Source: Styela clava (lineage: Eukaryota > Chordata > Ascidiacea > Stolidobranchia > Styelidae). Taken from it: a DNA stretch of 64,000 nucleotides. The notes under the pieces are model-generated. The model made no database searches, had not been told where the DNA came from, and saw only the letters and a list, made by a program, of their open reading frames with translations. A program made the translations under genes and the position numbers. Below are positions 1 through 11,913 of this stretch, in pieces (positions within the stretch are counted from its first letter, which is position 1; each line of letters begins with the position of its first letter). The stretch lies in assembly GCF_964204865.1 (NCBI RefSeq), contig NC_135251.1, positions 17,422,001 through 17,486,000 on the forward strand. Direction: 5' to 3'.

Positions 1-2
1 TT

Positions 3-2561
3 TCGAGAAGACGGGCGACCTATGACCCTTCGAGCAACGGTGGCAAAAAACAAGCGGCTAGAGCAGTTTTGAGATCGTCCTCGGACAAAAGTAACAGGAG
101 TATAGCCAGTTCGACAGATAAGAGTTCTTTGCAAGAGGAATCGCAGGAAGAAGATGTTTCAACGACTTCGGATGAAATGGGACCTTGGGGTCGCACCAGG
201 AGTCAAACCGTTAACCCGTCGATTCTTGCTTCCAAAAGCGGCTCATCCATTTCAAGAAAGTCATCAGGATCTTCCACGAAAAGTGATAAATCGACGAAGC
301 AAAAGCAAAAGGAAAGTAAAAAGGAGCTCGACACACAAAAACTGAAAGAAAAGTTGAAGGGGCTAGAACTCGACAAAGACGGTCCACCATCACCTCTGCG
401 CACCAGTTTCAAAAAGAAATCTGGAATATCAAGGCATTTCAGTCTTTCTGGTGCCGACAAATCAGCAAAACCCGTAATCAGGACAAGAAGTAACGATGAT
501 GTGGGAAAAGAGAGAAACAAATGCCAGCGTAGTAGAAGTTTAACATCTTCTCCGCAGATGACTAAATCTACCGCTTCCCGTTTCGGCTCTAAAAAGCACA
601 GTCAAGATAAGATTCGCTCAAGTAGTTTAGCGGTGCCCAACTCAGCGAAACCACCTATTGGACCAACTTCATCGCCGTATTCTGTCAGACGAACACCAAG
701 TTTCAACTCGCAGTCAATCCACGAGGCGCAATCCACACCTAACTTAACAGCACTAGCCAGAAGTACGTCGTTCACATCGAGAAGGTCTTCCACCAGATTG
801 AATCAACTAGCAGGACAAAATAATTGCAGCAGCGTTGGCAATCTGAGAAAAGGTCTTGGTGGAAATTCAACGTCAGAATTGCGTAGTTCCTCTGTCGAAA
901 GAAGGGCGGAGGAAGCGAAACTATTACGCAGAGTTCGAAGTCAGGAAAAACCATCAAGTGAAGGTGATCAGCCTGAACCAACTGTTCCTTTGTCGCATGA
1001 ATCCAAATCTACAAGTTCCGACAAAAATATCACAGAGGTCGAAGAAACATCGACACCCGAAGCGAAATTTGCATTGCCGAGAGCTGTTTCAAATCTTTTA
1101 CCTAAGTCTGACATCGCTATTGTTTGCACACCAGCTACTCCAAAGGACTCTCCCGTGGTTAAAAATATGCACGAAGATGAGGTTGATGCGTCGAGTACTG
1201 TAGATGAGATTTTAACAATCACTGTTCCCGTGGAAGGCGATGAAACCGTGGCTGAAGATAACGAAATTATAGCCACAAATGAAGATTTACAATCGAGGCA
1301 AAATGCTGTCGAAGAAGATATCACTACGGACCAATCACATCACTGCGAAACTTGTGAAGATCCCGAAGTAAATGGAGACAAAGCCGATGACGACATCACA
1401 ATTGAAAAATCTGAACCAAAAGTTGCCGAATCACAGGAAAATGACGCCATCTCCACAAGCGAAGACCAGGAACATTCCGATGACATCGCACCAGCAGCGG
1501 ACGACGTTACTGATGCTCAGTCAATAGACGAACTTATGGAAGAATATCAGGATTCCGCCGAAGTAGCACTTCCAGCGCAAAACAACGAGGGTGACCTGAT
1601 TTCTTTCAAGAATGAATCAGAAATAGACGAAACAACGGAAGAAATGAACGAGAAAGATGAGAATGTTTGTGAAAGAAATACTCAAGATGAGAAAGATTTA
1701 GAAGCCGAAGCTCCTGTTGAGGCTGAAAATAACGAATGTAACCTGGAGAGGGAAACTGTTAATTATGAAGGAATTGAAAACGATGGAGCACTCAGTGAAG
1801 AATTCGTACTTGAGACGGAGCCTTGTCTCTCTCAGGATATACCGGCGAATTCTACTCAAGATGAGGATGTTGTTATGGAAGACCAGGAAGAATGTATTTC
1901 TACAAAAAAGGATGTTGAAGATTGTCAATCGATGGATGATAATTTTCTTCAAGATGTAGAGATGAAAGAGGAAATTCAAGAACTTGCTCAAGATCATGTT
2001 GAAGACGTTTCTCATGAAGAAGTTACTCAAGTTGAGGATGTTTCGAAAGATTCATCTACTCAAGTTGAGGAGGTTTCAGAAGAAGGATCTACTCAAGTTG
2101 AAAATGTTTTGGAAGAAGAATTCACTCAAGTTGAAAATGTTCATAAGGAAGAATCTCAAGTGGAAGACATTGTGCCTGGAGAAACTACTCAAGTCGAGGC
2201 TGAGGAATCAAGTGATACTTTAGAAGTTGAGCACTCAAATAACGAAAATACTATTCAGGTCATTAAGGACTCTATCATCGAATCAGAAATGACCACAGAA
2301 TTACATGAACATGACCAAGTCATTTTAGAAGACAAATTAATGGAAGATGCAAGCGATGACCCCGTTGTCGTCTGCCAAACCGAGAGCTGTGATATAGAAA
2401 ATAACAACGTTGAACAATCCGACGATATATCTATCCCCGTTAATAAAACCGACGGTTGCTCCAAAAATAATGATATGGAAACCGATACGGTTAACTGCTG
2501 TAGGACTGAAATTTCAGACGAAAACATGAACCAAATGCAAAATTTGCAAGCTAGCGTCTGA
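3..2561 (+). CDS. 3' terminal exon of an unrecognised Ser/Arg-rich, acidic-tailed protein (partial)
   Basis: The frame is open from base 3 with no start codon of its own, so this is the last exon or exons of a gene that begins upstream. About 852 residues are visible. The first ~300 are basic and rich in Ser, Arg and Lys, with many RS, RTRS and SP sites, as in cytoskeletal scaffold tails. The rest is strongly acidic and probably disordered. Near the C-terminus an 11-residue unit starting TQVE repeats; at DNA level the 33-bp unit begins at 2025, 2058, 2091 and 2124, with weaker copies at 2152 and 2186. No catalytic domain, signal peptide or membrane segment is visible. I do not recognise the family. 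The stop is TGA at 2559-2561. Coding status is supported by the length of the frame and by the contrast with the AT-rich DNA that follows. Confidence 0.8.
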   Translation, partial: SRRRATYDPSSNGGKKQAARAVLRSSSDKSNRSIASSTDKSSLQEESQEEDVSTTSDEMGPWGRTRSQTVNPSILASKSGSSISRKSSGSSTKSDKSTKQKQKESKKELDTQKLKEKLKGLELDKDGPPSPLRTSFKKKSGISRHFSLSGADKSAKPVIRTRSNDDVGKERNKCQRSRSLTSSPQMTKSTASRFGSKKHSQDKIRSSSLAVPNSAKPPIGPTSSPYSVRRTPSFNSQSIHEAQSTPNLTALARSTSFTSRRSSTRLNQLAGQNNCSSVGNLRKGLGGNSTSELRSSSVERRAEEAKLLRRVRSQEKPSSEGDQPEPTVPLSHESKSTSSDKNITEVEETSTPEAKFALPRAVSNLLPKSDIAIVCTPATPKDSPVVKNMHEDEVDASSTVDEILTITVPVEGDETVAEDNEIIATNEDLQSRQNAVEEDITTDQSHHCETCEDPEVNGDKADDDITIEKSEPKVAESQENDAISTSEDQEHSDDIAPAADDVTDAQSIDELMEEYQDSAEVALPAQNNEGDLISFKNESEIDETTEEMNEKDENVCERNTQDEKDLEAEAPVEAENNECNLERETVNYEGIENDGALSEEFVLETEPCLSQDIPANSTQDEDVVMEDQEECISTKKDVEDCQSMDDNFLQDVEMKEEIQELAQDHVEDVSHEEVTQVEDVSKDSSTQVEEVSEEGSTQVENVLEEEFTQVENVHKEESQVEDIVPGETTQVEAEESSDTLEVEHSNNENTIQVIKDSIIESEMTTELHEHDQVILEDKLMEDASDDPVVVCQTESCDIENNNVEQSDDISIPVNKTDGCSKNNDMETDTVNCCRTEISDENMNQMQNLQASV
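2025..2200 (+). repeat. 33-bp in-frame tandem repeat (11-residue TQVE unit)
   Basis: The core ACTCAAGTTGA recurs at exact 33-bp spacing (2025, 2058, 2091, 2124) and then more loosely. The period is a multiple of three, so the frame is kept. It encodes an acidic TQVE-[DEN]-V repeat. Confidence 0.8.
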
Positions 2562-4369
2562 TGATTATTATTTTATTTATCTATTCTGCGATTTTTTCGG
2601 TTTCTAAGCTTGTCACGTGATCAAATTCATTCGAGCGTGGTTGCATGGCAAGATTAGGACCGAATCGAATCGAATTTTAAATAAGCTAATTTTTTTTCCT
2701 CGTTAGTTCCGAGATTTTTTGCCATTAAGGTCGATTCTCCGCCGGACGGTTGACCTTAATTTTGTTTTGTTTTTTTTTCTGCTAATTCTCGATTCTTATT
2801 CCCTGATTTTTATTTTAACTATTCACGCGATTGTACTTTTTTCGGTTTAACAATTTTTATTATTATTATTCCTGTCGCTTATCACTCTTAATATTATTCT
2901 TATTGTCATTTTGGCATCATATCAAAAAGGGTATGCAACATTTTTACGGTATGTTATAGCTCCATCTTTTTTTTTTGTGTGCGACAAAAAACGTCGCCCG
3001 TTTTTTTTATCATCAAGTGTTACTGCAAACCCGAATTATTTTCCTTCTTCCGATCGTTTATTTAGTTACCATAGCTGAGAGTTTTCAGCCAATGTCGATA
3101 TTTTTAGTTCAGTATGATGTATTCCCAACTCCATGCACTCGCTATTCAACCTTATCTATCGTATCGCACAATTTGAGAGTAGCGGTTTTTGCATGATTTC
3201 TGATTGGCTGTCACAATTAGTTCAAATAGATTCTAAATATTTTATTTTAGGAAATGATTTATCACTTGGTCACAGCTCAACATGTTCTTCCCGTATATGT
3301 TTTGAACTGTTGAATAAGCACATTTTGTCGCACTAGAACCAAATTAGTTTATGTAAACATTTTAGGTTTATTTTGAAAAAAATTGCATTTTTGTCATAGT
3401 ATGGTTCTAATAGCTTAACCTAAAAATTGACATAAGGCACTGCCTAAAATAAAACTAAAACAGGTAAAGATTTAAATGAAGCTTTACCATTTCGTTAGAT
3501 TCAATTTTAAAAACCTATAATAAAAAGTAGATGTGACTGAGGAATATTTCATTAACATATTTCATTAATTATATTAATGCCTGAAAAGTATTCATTATTT
3601 ATCGTATCTCCGTCTCCGTCCAATATTTCTTTTCGAATCTATCATAATGGACATGGAATGTTTCGATTCAGAAGCCACACAACGTGCCTGACAAATGTGG
3701 GACAAAACTCCATATGGATTAGAATGTTGATTTTTTTTGCGTGGCGTGGCCTTCCATTAGTCCCTGTCCTTTGAATATTTTTATATTTCTAGAATTTTTC
3801 GTATTTGAAATAAAATGTGAAATGAAATTTCTGATTCCGATTTGGATTTTATTATCGACTCCGGTAATCACTTCTGTGATTGATTACGACAGCTTATAGA
3901 TGCCTGTCTATTGTGGGATATTTATCCTCCACCCTGAGATAAATATAGATTGAAAAGTTAAGTTGTTTAAAAACTTTAAATGACAGTCGGTTCAGTGAGC
4001 GCTTCAGCTTAAGTGCGCCATAAGTGGAAATTGACGAACAGCAATCTATAGATTGAAAAGATAGTCGGTTCGGTCTGTTGCAACGGTCCTGCAAAAATTG
4101 AGGGCCCCGTGAGTCTTATTGGGTTGTGTGTTGTTCTTCGTATAAAGCAGACGAATCTTGTACTTATGTGATGTATCTGTGATTGTTTTGTACTGAATCT
4201 TCTGAAGGTTCTGATATCTGACAATCCACTGTTTTTAAAAAAAGGTAGTTCAAAACGTGTAGTCTGTTTGCCGAGACCAATTCCAGTTAGCAAAAAAGCG
4301 TTGATTCTTGTAACTCTGCGGGCTCGACTCCGTGAGACTTCTAACATCTGTGCAAGCTAATTAAGGGTA
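2562..4369 (+). other. 3' UTR and intergenic DNA after the first gene
   Basis: AT-rich DNA with no credible coding region. Possible polyadenylation signals (AATAAA) lie at 3448, 3519 and 3809; which one is used cannot be told. The last part, up to 4369, is unique flank next to the large hAT insertion. Confidence 0.6.
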
Positions 4370-6904
4370 CATGCGGGCAGTGTTAACTCTAAGCAAATTA
4401 TGAGTGCGAAAGTGCTTCGCAGTCGAAAAAAAAAAGTGCGAAAGTGCTTTTGCCGATTTTAACAAGTTAGGTGCCCTAGCCTTTCATATAACCCATTTAA
4501 AACGGCATAGATACTCAAAAAAGCGATCCACCGGTTAACATTATGAATTAAAGAGAAGCCTTTTCGTTAACCGAGTTCCCTTTAAGCGAATTCATGTTTA
4601 ATTAAAACAAGCGAATTCATCGGCAACGAAATGACATCTGCTAACACCTGCCGGGACAAAACTTTCATGCAATGTATCAAGGCGTCAGTTGCTTAGTCGC
4701 GTAAACAGCAAAGACTTTCACATTTGTTACTCATTTCATCTAACAGACACGAGGCAGGCTGGAAACCATATTAGTTACAGGGTGGATCGTTTGTACAAAT
4801 CCCCTCCAAACCCCCCCAAATATAAATAGCAATCAACTAATTAGGGTTAGGTGCGCTGGAATTTCAACTTTCCGATTTATCCCTAAACCTAATCTGATAA
4901 TTATTAATTTGTGATTTTGAACCACTTTGAAAGTCGCCACCCGCTGTTTTAAAAGATAAGTTAACCTACGTTCCCTCCGAAATATTACGCAGGATACTCC
5001 CCTGTTTTATGAGATAGGTTGACCTACTTTCCTTTCAAACCTTTTTCTCCGAAATATTACACAAGATCACTTTGAAAATCCTCCCGTTTCGTGAGCTAGC
5101 GTGACCTAATTTCTCATTTACATTTATATTATACTATTTCAGAGCTTACCAGAAGACAAGTAATTTTGAAATGTCGACATGCCTTGGTTTGGTGCGAGTT
5201 AGTTTAAATCGGGCAGAAAACTTCATATATTGGCAAAATGTTTAGTAATGTCATGTACTTTCAGCATTCATAAATAGCACTTTCTAATGCTGCTGACCTA
5301 GTATCAAATGTTCGCATCACAACGCCACTTGCGAGGTTTCCATATATTTCAATTACACTAATAGGAACGATGACACCAAAGAGTTTTCTTTTGCGAAGGT
5401 ACACTAAATATAACCAGGGTGATTCTTGAGAAAAACATTTATAAAAAAAAAACGAATGATATGATAGTGGATCCCAAATAATTTTGAGAGTGTCTCGAAA
5501 TACCAATCCATTTGATAAATAATTTTCATTCGACCACATGAACGCTGATATCCTGAAAATTAATGTTGAAAGAGAATTACGCACTCTCAGGTATCGGACA
5601 TCCAGTCGCGATATTCAATCGTTCATATGCACAAATCTCACATTAATAGTAATTGCTACCCAAGTTTGTAAAGTTTAGAAACCAACAAACAGAAAATAAC
5701 CTAAAACACAATTAAAATTTAGTCAGCAATAAATTTGTCGCCAAGACGATGCCATACAAAACAAAAAAGCTGCCGTTGTTTTTTAAGCAGAATGTAAAAA
5801 AAATTATAATTAATAAACGGGAGTTACGACGAATCGTGTGTATTAAACTTCCCTGGTAAGTATTTTGATAAGTACTATTATTATTGTACTTATACACACA
5901 CCTGTTGGAGTATTTCGGACAATTTCGAATGTAAAATAAATGAAAACCCGACATATAATAAAGACGCACGCAAAAGTAAAATGAACATTTATTGAAAAAG
6001 TTATTATTTAAGAAAGACAACATGATCGTACAATTCCGCCAAAACCTCGATGTTCGCAAGTGAAATAATAAATAAATACTTCCCTGTATTCGATCAATTA
6101 ACTTTAGCGTATCGTTGTTCTGCCAACAAACAGCCGTGTGCAAAATATTTCCGTCCTGTGATATGCTCACAAATATTCTCGATATTAATATCATACCCTC
6201 GCGTATGTACTTTCTATTAGCTCTTTAGTGATCCCTTCAATCCTTGGCCAAGTCATGTTTCGAATATGTGAACATTTTATTCGACCATACGTGGCCGGCG
6301 GGATGTTGAAAATTGTAAACAAGAGAGAGGTAAAATCAATCGCGAATTTCGTTATAACGGCTCGTTTACGAATTGTTGCGCCTGTTGTCGTCGAAAATGA
6401 TTACATTTGTTGTATTTTGAGGCATTTAAGCAGTAATAATTAGGGCATGACATCATCAAAATCGTCAAGTGAGATCTTGAAATTGCAAATTCCGTAAATA
6501 AAATTGTGAATTATTTGGTAACGAATTCAGCTTTAATGACCGTCGGGGTATTGTTTTGTTGAATATTATTATTAATGTGAGAGCGCCAAAAACATACAGC
6601 CCATACCGATGCGACTGCAATTTATATGGTCGCAATTGGTCTGGAGCGTTTATTAATAGTGTAAAATAAATTAAACGAATATCAGTTATAACCAAGCCTG
6701 TCAGCGTGTTTATTTTCTGTTGGCAGGAATCGTAAAATACCATCTTGAGACAAATTCACTTCTATTATTAAATCTTAATTTTCAGTTATTATCGTTATAC
6801 AAATAACGTGTGGCAACTTTTTAATTTATCGTCGACCAAAAAACCGCCCCACACTCGTCCAAACGTGTGTCGAGCTTGAACGACAGGAACAGATTCATCG
6901 ACGA

Positions 6905-7135
6905 CCTTAATTAGGGAAAATATGTATTTTATTGGGAATGCAAAATAAATGTAACAAAACGCATTTTTTGTGATATAACTTTGTATTTTCGGAAACGGGT
7001 TGCCGTGAAAGGTAAAATTTGATCTAAATTAATCGCAAAAATGTTTTATTTTAAATGTAACAAAACACATTTTCGCGATATAACTTTGTATTTTCGAAAA
7101 CGAGGCGTCACGAAAATTATTAATCTAATGTTTTA
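6905..7135 (+). repeat. ~105-bp tandem repeat inside hAT copy A
   Basis: About two units containing the words AAATGTAACAAAAC, a GCGATATAAC-like segment and TTTGTATTTTCG are seen here. The matching part of copy B, near 46200-46520, holds more units at a period of about 105 bp, so copy number differs between the two elements. Confidence 0.7.
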
Positions 7136-7845
7136 TCTATCGTTTAACTAACGTCTGGAACACATCATTTTCGGGGAGAACTCTAGCCCGCGAAATGTCA
7201 TTTAATTTGAAATAGAGAATGTTTCACGCATTTCAAAACGGAAAATCACCAGTAAGTGGACAGGGATCCAACCCTCCGGATTCAGTATTCTATATCCCCC
7301 CGTGTCAGAACTTCCTGAAGAATGGAACAAAGAACCCGTCAAACCGCCGCGGAAGAAGGGGAGTATTTTTTGCGCTAATAATTAGGGCGTGACAATATCA
7401 AAATCGTCAAGAAACTGGTGAATTTGCAAATTCCATAAAAAAAATTGTGAATTGCTCTGGTAACATTTTAGCTATAATTATCGCCGGGGTATTGTTTTGT
7501 TGAAAACACGTTGAAACTTGAGGGAATTAGTTACAATTAGCGCCTGACCTCTATTAGGCACTCGAGCACTCGAAAAAAAAGCACTCCAGCCCAATCTTTT
7601 TAGCATTAAGTCGCATCAATGACATTAAACAACATGATAGGCAACTCTGACGTCACTCCATAAGACTACATGCGAAAGATTGTATTTCATGATACGCTCC
7701 AATGCACATATTTCTCGTCTCCTTTCGCGACCGTTTTCCGCTCGCTTTTGCTACTCGGCGTCTACTTTACGTGTAGTGCCTGCCTTTTTGCGCCTGTAAC
7801 GAAAGAAAATAATCTCTATATCTAAGAAGTTTTGCTCACTTGGGA

Positions 7846-7995
7846 AGCTGGAATGGCAGACAAGCTGTAAAGAGTAATTCTGGACATCATAGACGTTTTT
7901 TTATCAGAGAAGATTACAAACGCGATAGCGTAAAGATTTGTGTAGAACATTTTGCAGATAATGACAAAGTTAGGAATTTTAATGTTTGCGCTTAA
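7846..7995 (+). pseudogene. THAP-domain-like relic in the P-like element
   Basis: One frame reads through a segment containing HHRRFF, then KICVEHFADND, then a stop at 7993-7995. The C-x2-H-F core preceded by a hydrophobic residue matches the second half of the C2CH THAP zinc finger. The expected first C-x2-4-C pair and conserved tryptophan are not clearly placed, so the domain is degraded or split by an intron. It lies about 230 bp inside the left end of the element, where a transposase N-terminus would be expected. Confidence 0.4.
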
Positions 7996-8932
7996 AACAT
8001 TGAAATTTCATTTAAAGAGAGTGTCATGCAAAACTGTTTTTACTTCTCTTAACGGTGCTGTGATACAATTCCATAACACAAAGTTTGCACCTATCGAACA
8101 TGCTTTAGTAGGTTAATTTATTAGACATATATATTACATATTTAGTTAACCGTAGGTAACATTGCTGGTACATAATGCCTCGTAGATAGGTTTGTGTCTA
8201 AATTTAGGAATTTAGTTCATAGCCCACTAATTAATATTATCTTCTATGTAGGAGGTTGCAGGGCTGATTCAACTTGCAGACTTACCGATCATCTGACGAT
8301 GCTCATTTAGTTTGGCTCGAGCAAGTCTTCTTGAAAGACTTGTATGAATAGAAACTACCTATATGTTTTGCCTTCCTCCGATTTTAGAAGACAAATTTAT
8401 TCTGAGGGATTTGGCATATAATTCTCATTGATTGTTGGCTGTTTATGATTCCTATTAATTGTGAATTCTGATTATAACAAAGAGTTAAAAATTTTTTTAC
8501 GTAATTTACGGGCACCTTTTTCTTGTCAATACTCCAAGCTGAGGTAATAAACAAGACAATACTGTACATTTATGTCATCTGGAAGCAAAATATGCACACT
8601 AATTAAAAGTTTGACACATTGAGATAATACATCATGACAGAAAATACAAGTTAAAGATATGTATGACCATCACATGGTAATTAAAATTTAAAAAAAAGTA
8701 ATAGGGGCTGTGGAGTATATAAAGTTCAAGACAAAAAAAAGAACATAAGTTCATAGCTCATGAACTCTTAATTTTGCCTCCATTGCTTTGTGAAGGCCAA
8801 TATATTCCGAGTGGCTGAATTGGTTTACCTTTATGATAGCAACGATTTTGTATTCAATATAGCGAGATTTTTTTCAATTTAATTGCAGTGATATTATTTC
8901 CCAAAGCAATGCTTGAATCGTCTAGAATAGAT

Positions 8933-10106
8933 CAGTGGTGTCAAACTCGAGGGTTTTTGAGAGCCGCATTGCATTTTGGAAATTGTAAAAAGGGCCAAAA
9001 ACACTTTTTGATAATGTATACTTGAAAGATATTTTTCAGATAGTTTTAGTTTGTGACATATATTGTGATGCAACTAAACAGTTGGATTAAGTTTTATTAT
9101 TTTCTTTAATTTCAAATGCAATTACATATTAATATTTGCATTCCACTATTATTGCCAGTTACTGTATTTATTACAAAAAATCATAAAATTCTTTATACAA
9201 CCATCAAAATCATTTTTGAACAAGCTTTGGATAAGGAAAGAATAATACATACACTAAAAATGACTTAATCTAAATACATGGACTTGAAATTAACAAAAAT
9301 ACTACAGTATAAGCTCAATGTTTTGTTAATTACATTTGTCCTGACGTTTGGCATCTTTTTTGTGTCACCAGCATACTAAGGCAAGGCTGAAATGATTTTA
9401 TAGTACCAACTCTAACTAACGAGGTCACATGATCATGGGTTAATCTGGATCTTTGCGAATGTTTAATTAATTCCAGTAATGCAAAAAAGTTTCTTTTATC
9501 ATTTCATGAATAGATCAGTAAAAAAACAAATGACAGATATTTTCGACACGACATTTCGCGCCACATTGCATGGCATAGGATTGCTTGAATTATTATTGAT
9601 ATTAATTTTTAGTAACTAATTCGTTGTATATTTATATTAATATACAAACACATGGTAATTTTCTGTTCGAAGTTGGTCTTCGAAATTGTCATATTGACTG
9701 CTGAGCTTATTGTGTTTTTTTATTGTACTGATGAAAATATGACAAATTGAACAATGTGCTTCAAAATTTTGTGAAATGCAGAAATATTGCAACTCCCATT
9801 TTCTTCGAAAATGCCACCTTCTTCATGTACTTTGCGTTCAATTTATTCACTCAAGTGTTTTATTCAAGTATTCTTTTGCTAGCTTGATGTGTATTCTTAA
9901 TTGGGTCAAAATGTGAACAAAAAAATTAATTTTCCAAAACTACTTTCAGTAAATTGCTTTCTGTGTGAATATTCAATTTCACTTTAAAAGGGTTGAAAAA
10001 TCTATTACACTTAGATAAAAAAAACTCCAAAATACAATTACAATTATTGTTAAGCGTTCGAGGGCCGCACTGGAAGTTCTCCGGGGCCGCGAGTTTGATA
10101 TCCCTG
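8933..10106 (+). mobile_element. Small hAT element nested in the P-like element
   Basis: The left end is CAGTGGTGTCAAACTCG; the right end read on the other strand is CAGGGATATCAAACTCG. These imperfect inverted termini are typical hAT ends. The flanking 8-mers (GAATAGAT and GTCGAGAT) match at only 5 of 8 bases, so the target duplication has decayed or one end is slightly misplaced. The 1174-bp interior is AT-rich with no coherent frame. Confidence 0.65.
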
Positions 10107-11718
10107 GTCGAGATTGAAGTTGTTCTAAATATAAAACAGTATTTTATCATGAATCATGATTATACCCTTTCCTGAATTTCTTCTTTAGTAGGCCTACTAC
10201 CAAAAGTTGATGATTCAAATATAACACAGGTGTAGTGAGTGACCAATAATCCTCATTTTCCAAAGCTGTTTTAAGTATGTCTGGCATGTTTTGTGCCTTT
10301 TTACGAATAAGACCGCTTATGCAATCTTACGCTTTGGAATTTTTAGTTATTTTCCTCAAGCCCTGCAGGATGTAGGGGCCATACACAACTCTACCGGAGG
10401 GTCAAATGTCTTTGCATGTCTCCATAGGTTGTTCTTCTATTGCAAACATTTATGGAGTATTCTGATTGTATTTCTTGGAATCACACTGTCACTGATATGT
10501 CGCCAGACTTCTGATATCTCCCCTTCTGCTACAGTTGTCCTGTGAATAAATAATAGGAAATTGAGGTTGGACGAATAGTTGAAAGTTTTGCTTAATGTCG
10601 GCTTAATTACTTGATTGATATACTTTCTATTTTTGCTATTGCCTCTTGTGCTGCAGGAGTCCCACAATGCTTAGACAGGTTTTCCCACAACTTTTACATC
10701 TAAAGAAAGAGAGGAGATTTAATAATGTTCGTTTAGAATAAATAAAGCAGTCTATATAAGCAGTCTTTAGATTGGAAAAGCTAATAAATCCAATATCTCA
10801 TGTTTTATGTAAAAAATGTTTTACTGAATTTGGTATATAAACCAACTAATAAAGGGGTTTAGTCAGAAAATTACTATACAATATAGACCGGTATGAGTGA
10901 AATGTTAGGTGAACTTGTTAACCCTTTGATTCAATACGCAAATAAAAGTGAATGAGCAATAGTATGTTACAGCAATGAGTATATATCCTCACTGATTAAA
11001 AATAATCTAATTGGAGGTGCATGAACTATTTGAAACCGTAAGGGGTAAGTAAATATGCAATTTCGGCAAATAGGCAACTACGTACCGTACTGATTTAATA
11101 ACTTCGTAGTATTTGACAAGAGCTGGCTTTCCCACATGTACTTAACAGTGCAATGCCCGGGTGTGATATACAACAATAGTATTTACCTTACTTTTTTCCG
11201 ATTTCTTTTTACCTTCAATTTTCCAATATATCATTAAAATCGACAACAACTGTCAAAGCAGGAACGAACACCATTTGTGCTATGCCTTGAAAGCAGCACA
11301 CATCCGCTCGTTTTCGTCTCGTCAAGTATGTGCATTGGAGCGTGTTATCGGATACGATCTTCGGCCAAAAATGCCTGAGTTGCGCATCATGTTGTTTAAT
11401 GTCATTGGTCGCATACGTAAAATATCCTGTAAAAGAAGTGCTGTTCATTAACGTCATCTCGTCTTATGACCACGCAGAAATGCCTTTATTGCCGAATTAT
11501 TCAATCTCTATTTTAAATCAACATTCAGGATTGGCACAATTTCAGATTTGCGAAGTTTATCACCATAGAAATACATGAGAAAGTTAATTATCGTCTTAAT
11601 AAATATCTGCATCACGGTATGGACAATAATATTACCATTCGCATAAAATTGGGACGGTAAATTTACAAATCTTGATAGGTAATATTAAAGCCAACGCAAA
11701 TGTTAATTTGAGTCCTCA

Positions 11719-11913
11719 ATGTCTTCAACAGCTGTTGCCGATGTGAACGAACGGGTAAACCCGAAATATAAAACTTCGATGTCCGCCGACCCACAAGAAT
11801 TCATATTTGTAAAAAAGAGAGGGCGGGAATATAGATTACCCAAAACCTGGATATCGCCGCCAAAACGATCGGTGACAAGAACAATTAGCGATTACAACGG
11901 TATTAACCAGTAA
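11719..11913 (+). pseudogene. Possible coding relic shared by the two large hAT copies
   Basis: A 64-codon frame starts ATG TCT TCA ACA and encodes a basic polar peptide containing FVKKRGREYRLPKTW and PPKRSVTRTISDYNG. Copy B carries the same segment in reverse near 45200-45395, but an extra base and other changes break the frame. Of all the interior, this stretch looks most like protein. It could be an exon of the lost transposase or of a captured gene. I do not recognise it. Confidence 0.35.

Larger units (their letters stand above)
7617..11407 (+). mobile_element. P-like DNA transposon (THAP relic) nested in hAT copy A
   Basis: This 3791-bp block is absent from copy B, which preserves the empty site. 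Its ends are inverted repeats of about 30 bp starting CAATGACATTAAACAACATG; 22 bp match perfectly, with a further GCAACTC match just inside. A 7-bp direct repeat, GTCGCAT, flanks it at 7610-7616 and 11408-11414. An inverted repeat near 31 bp, a 7-8 bp duplication and a THAP-like relic near one end (7846-7995) point to the P superfamily, whose transposases carry an N-terminal THAP zinc finger. No intact transposase frame remains. The boundaries are firm; the superfamily is inferred. Confidence 0.72.

Noticed and set aside
4009-4347. 112-codon minus-strand frame next to the hAT insertion
   Set aside because: No motif, no splice context, and the composition looks random.
4290-4350. Search for a tRNA near CTCTGCGGGCTCGACTCC
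   Set aside because: No acceptor stem or complete cloverleaf could be drawn.
5712-6194. 160-codon minus-strand frame inside hAT copy A, partly mirrored at 47301-47597 in copy B
   Set aside because: Composition is that of AT-rich non-coding DNA (many F, Y, N, I), there is no motif, and the frame is shorter and diverged in copy B.
10291-10667. Overlapping frames on both strands in the P-like element, considered as transposase remnants
   Set aside because: Neither strand shows conserved P or THAP9 transposase motifs; stops interrupt any extension.
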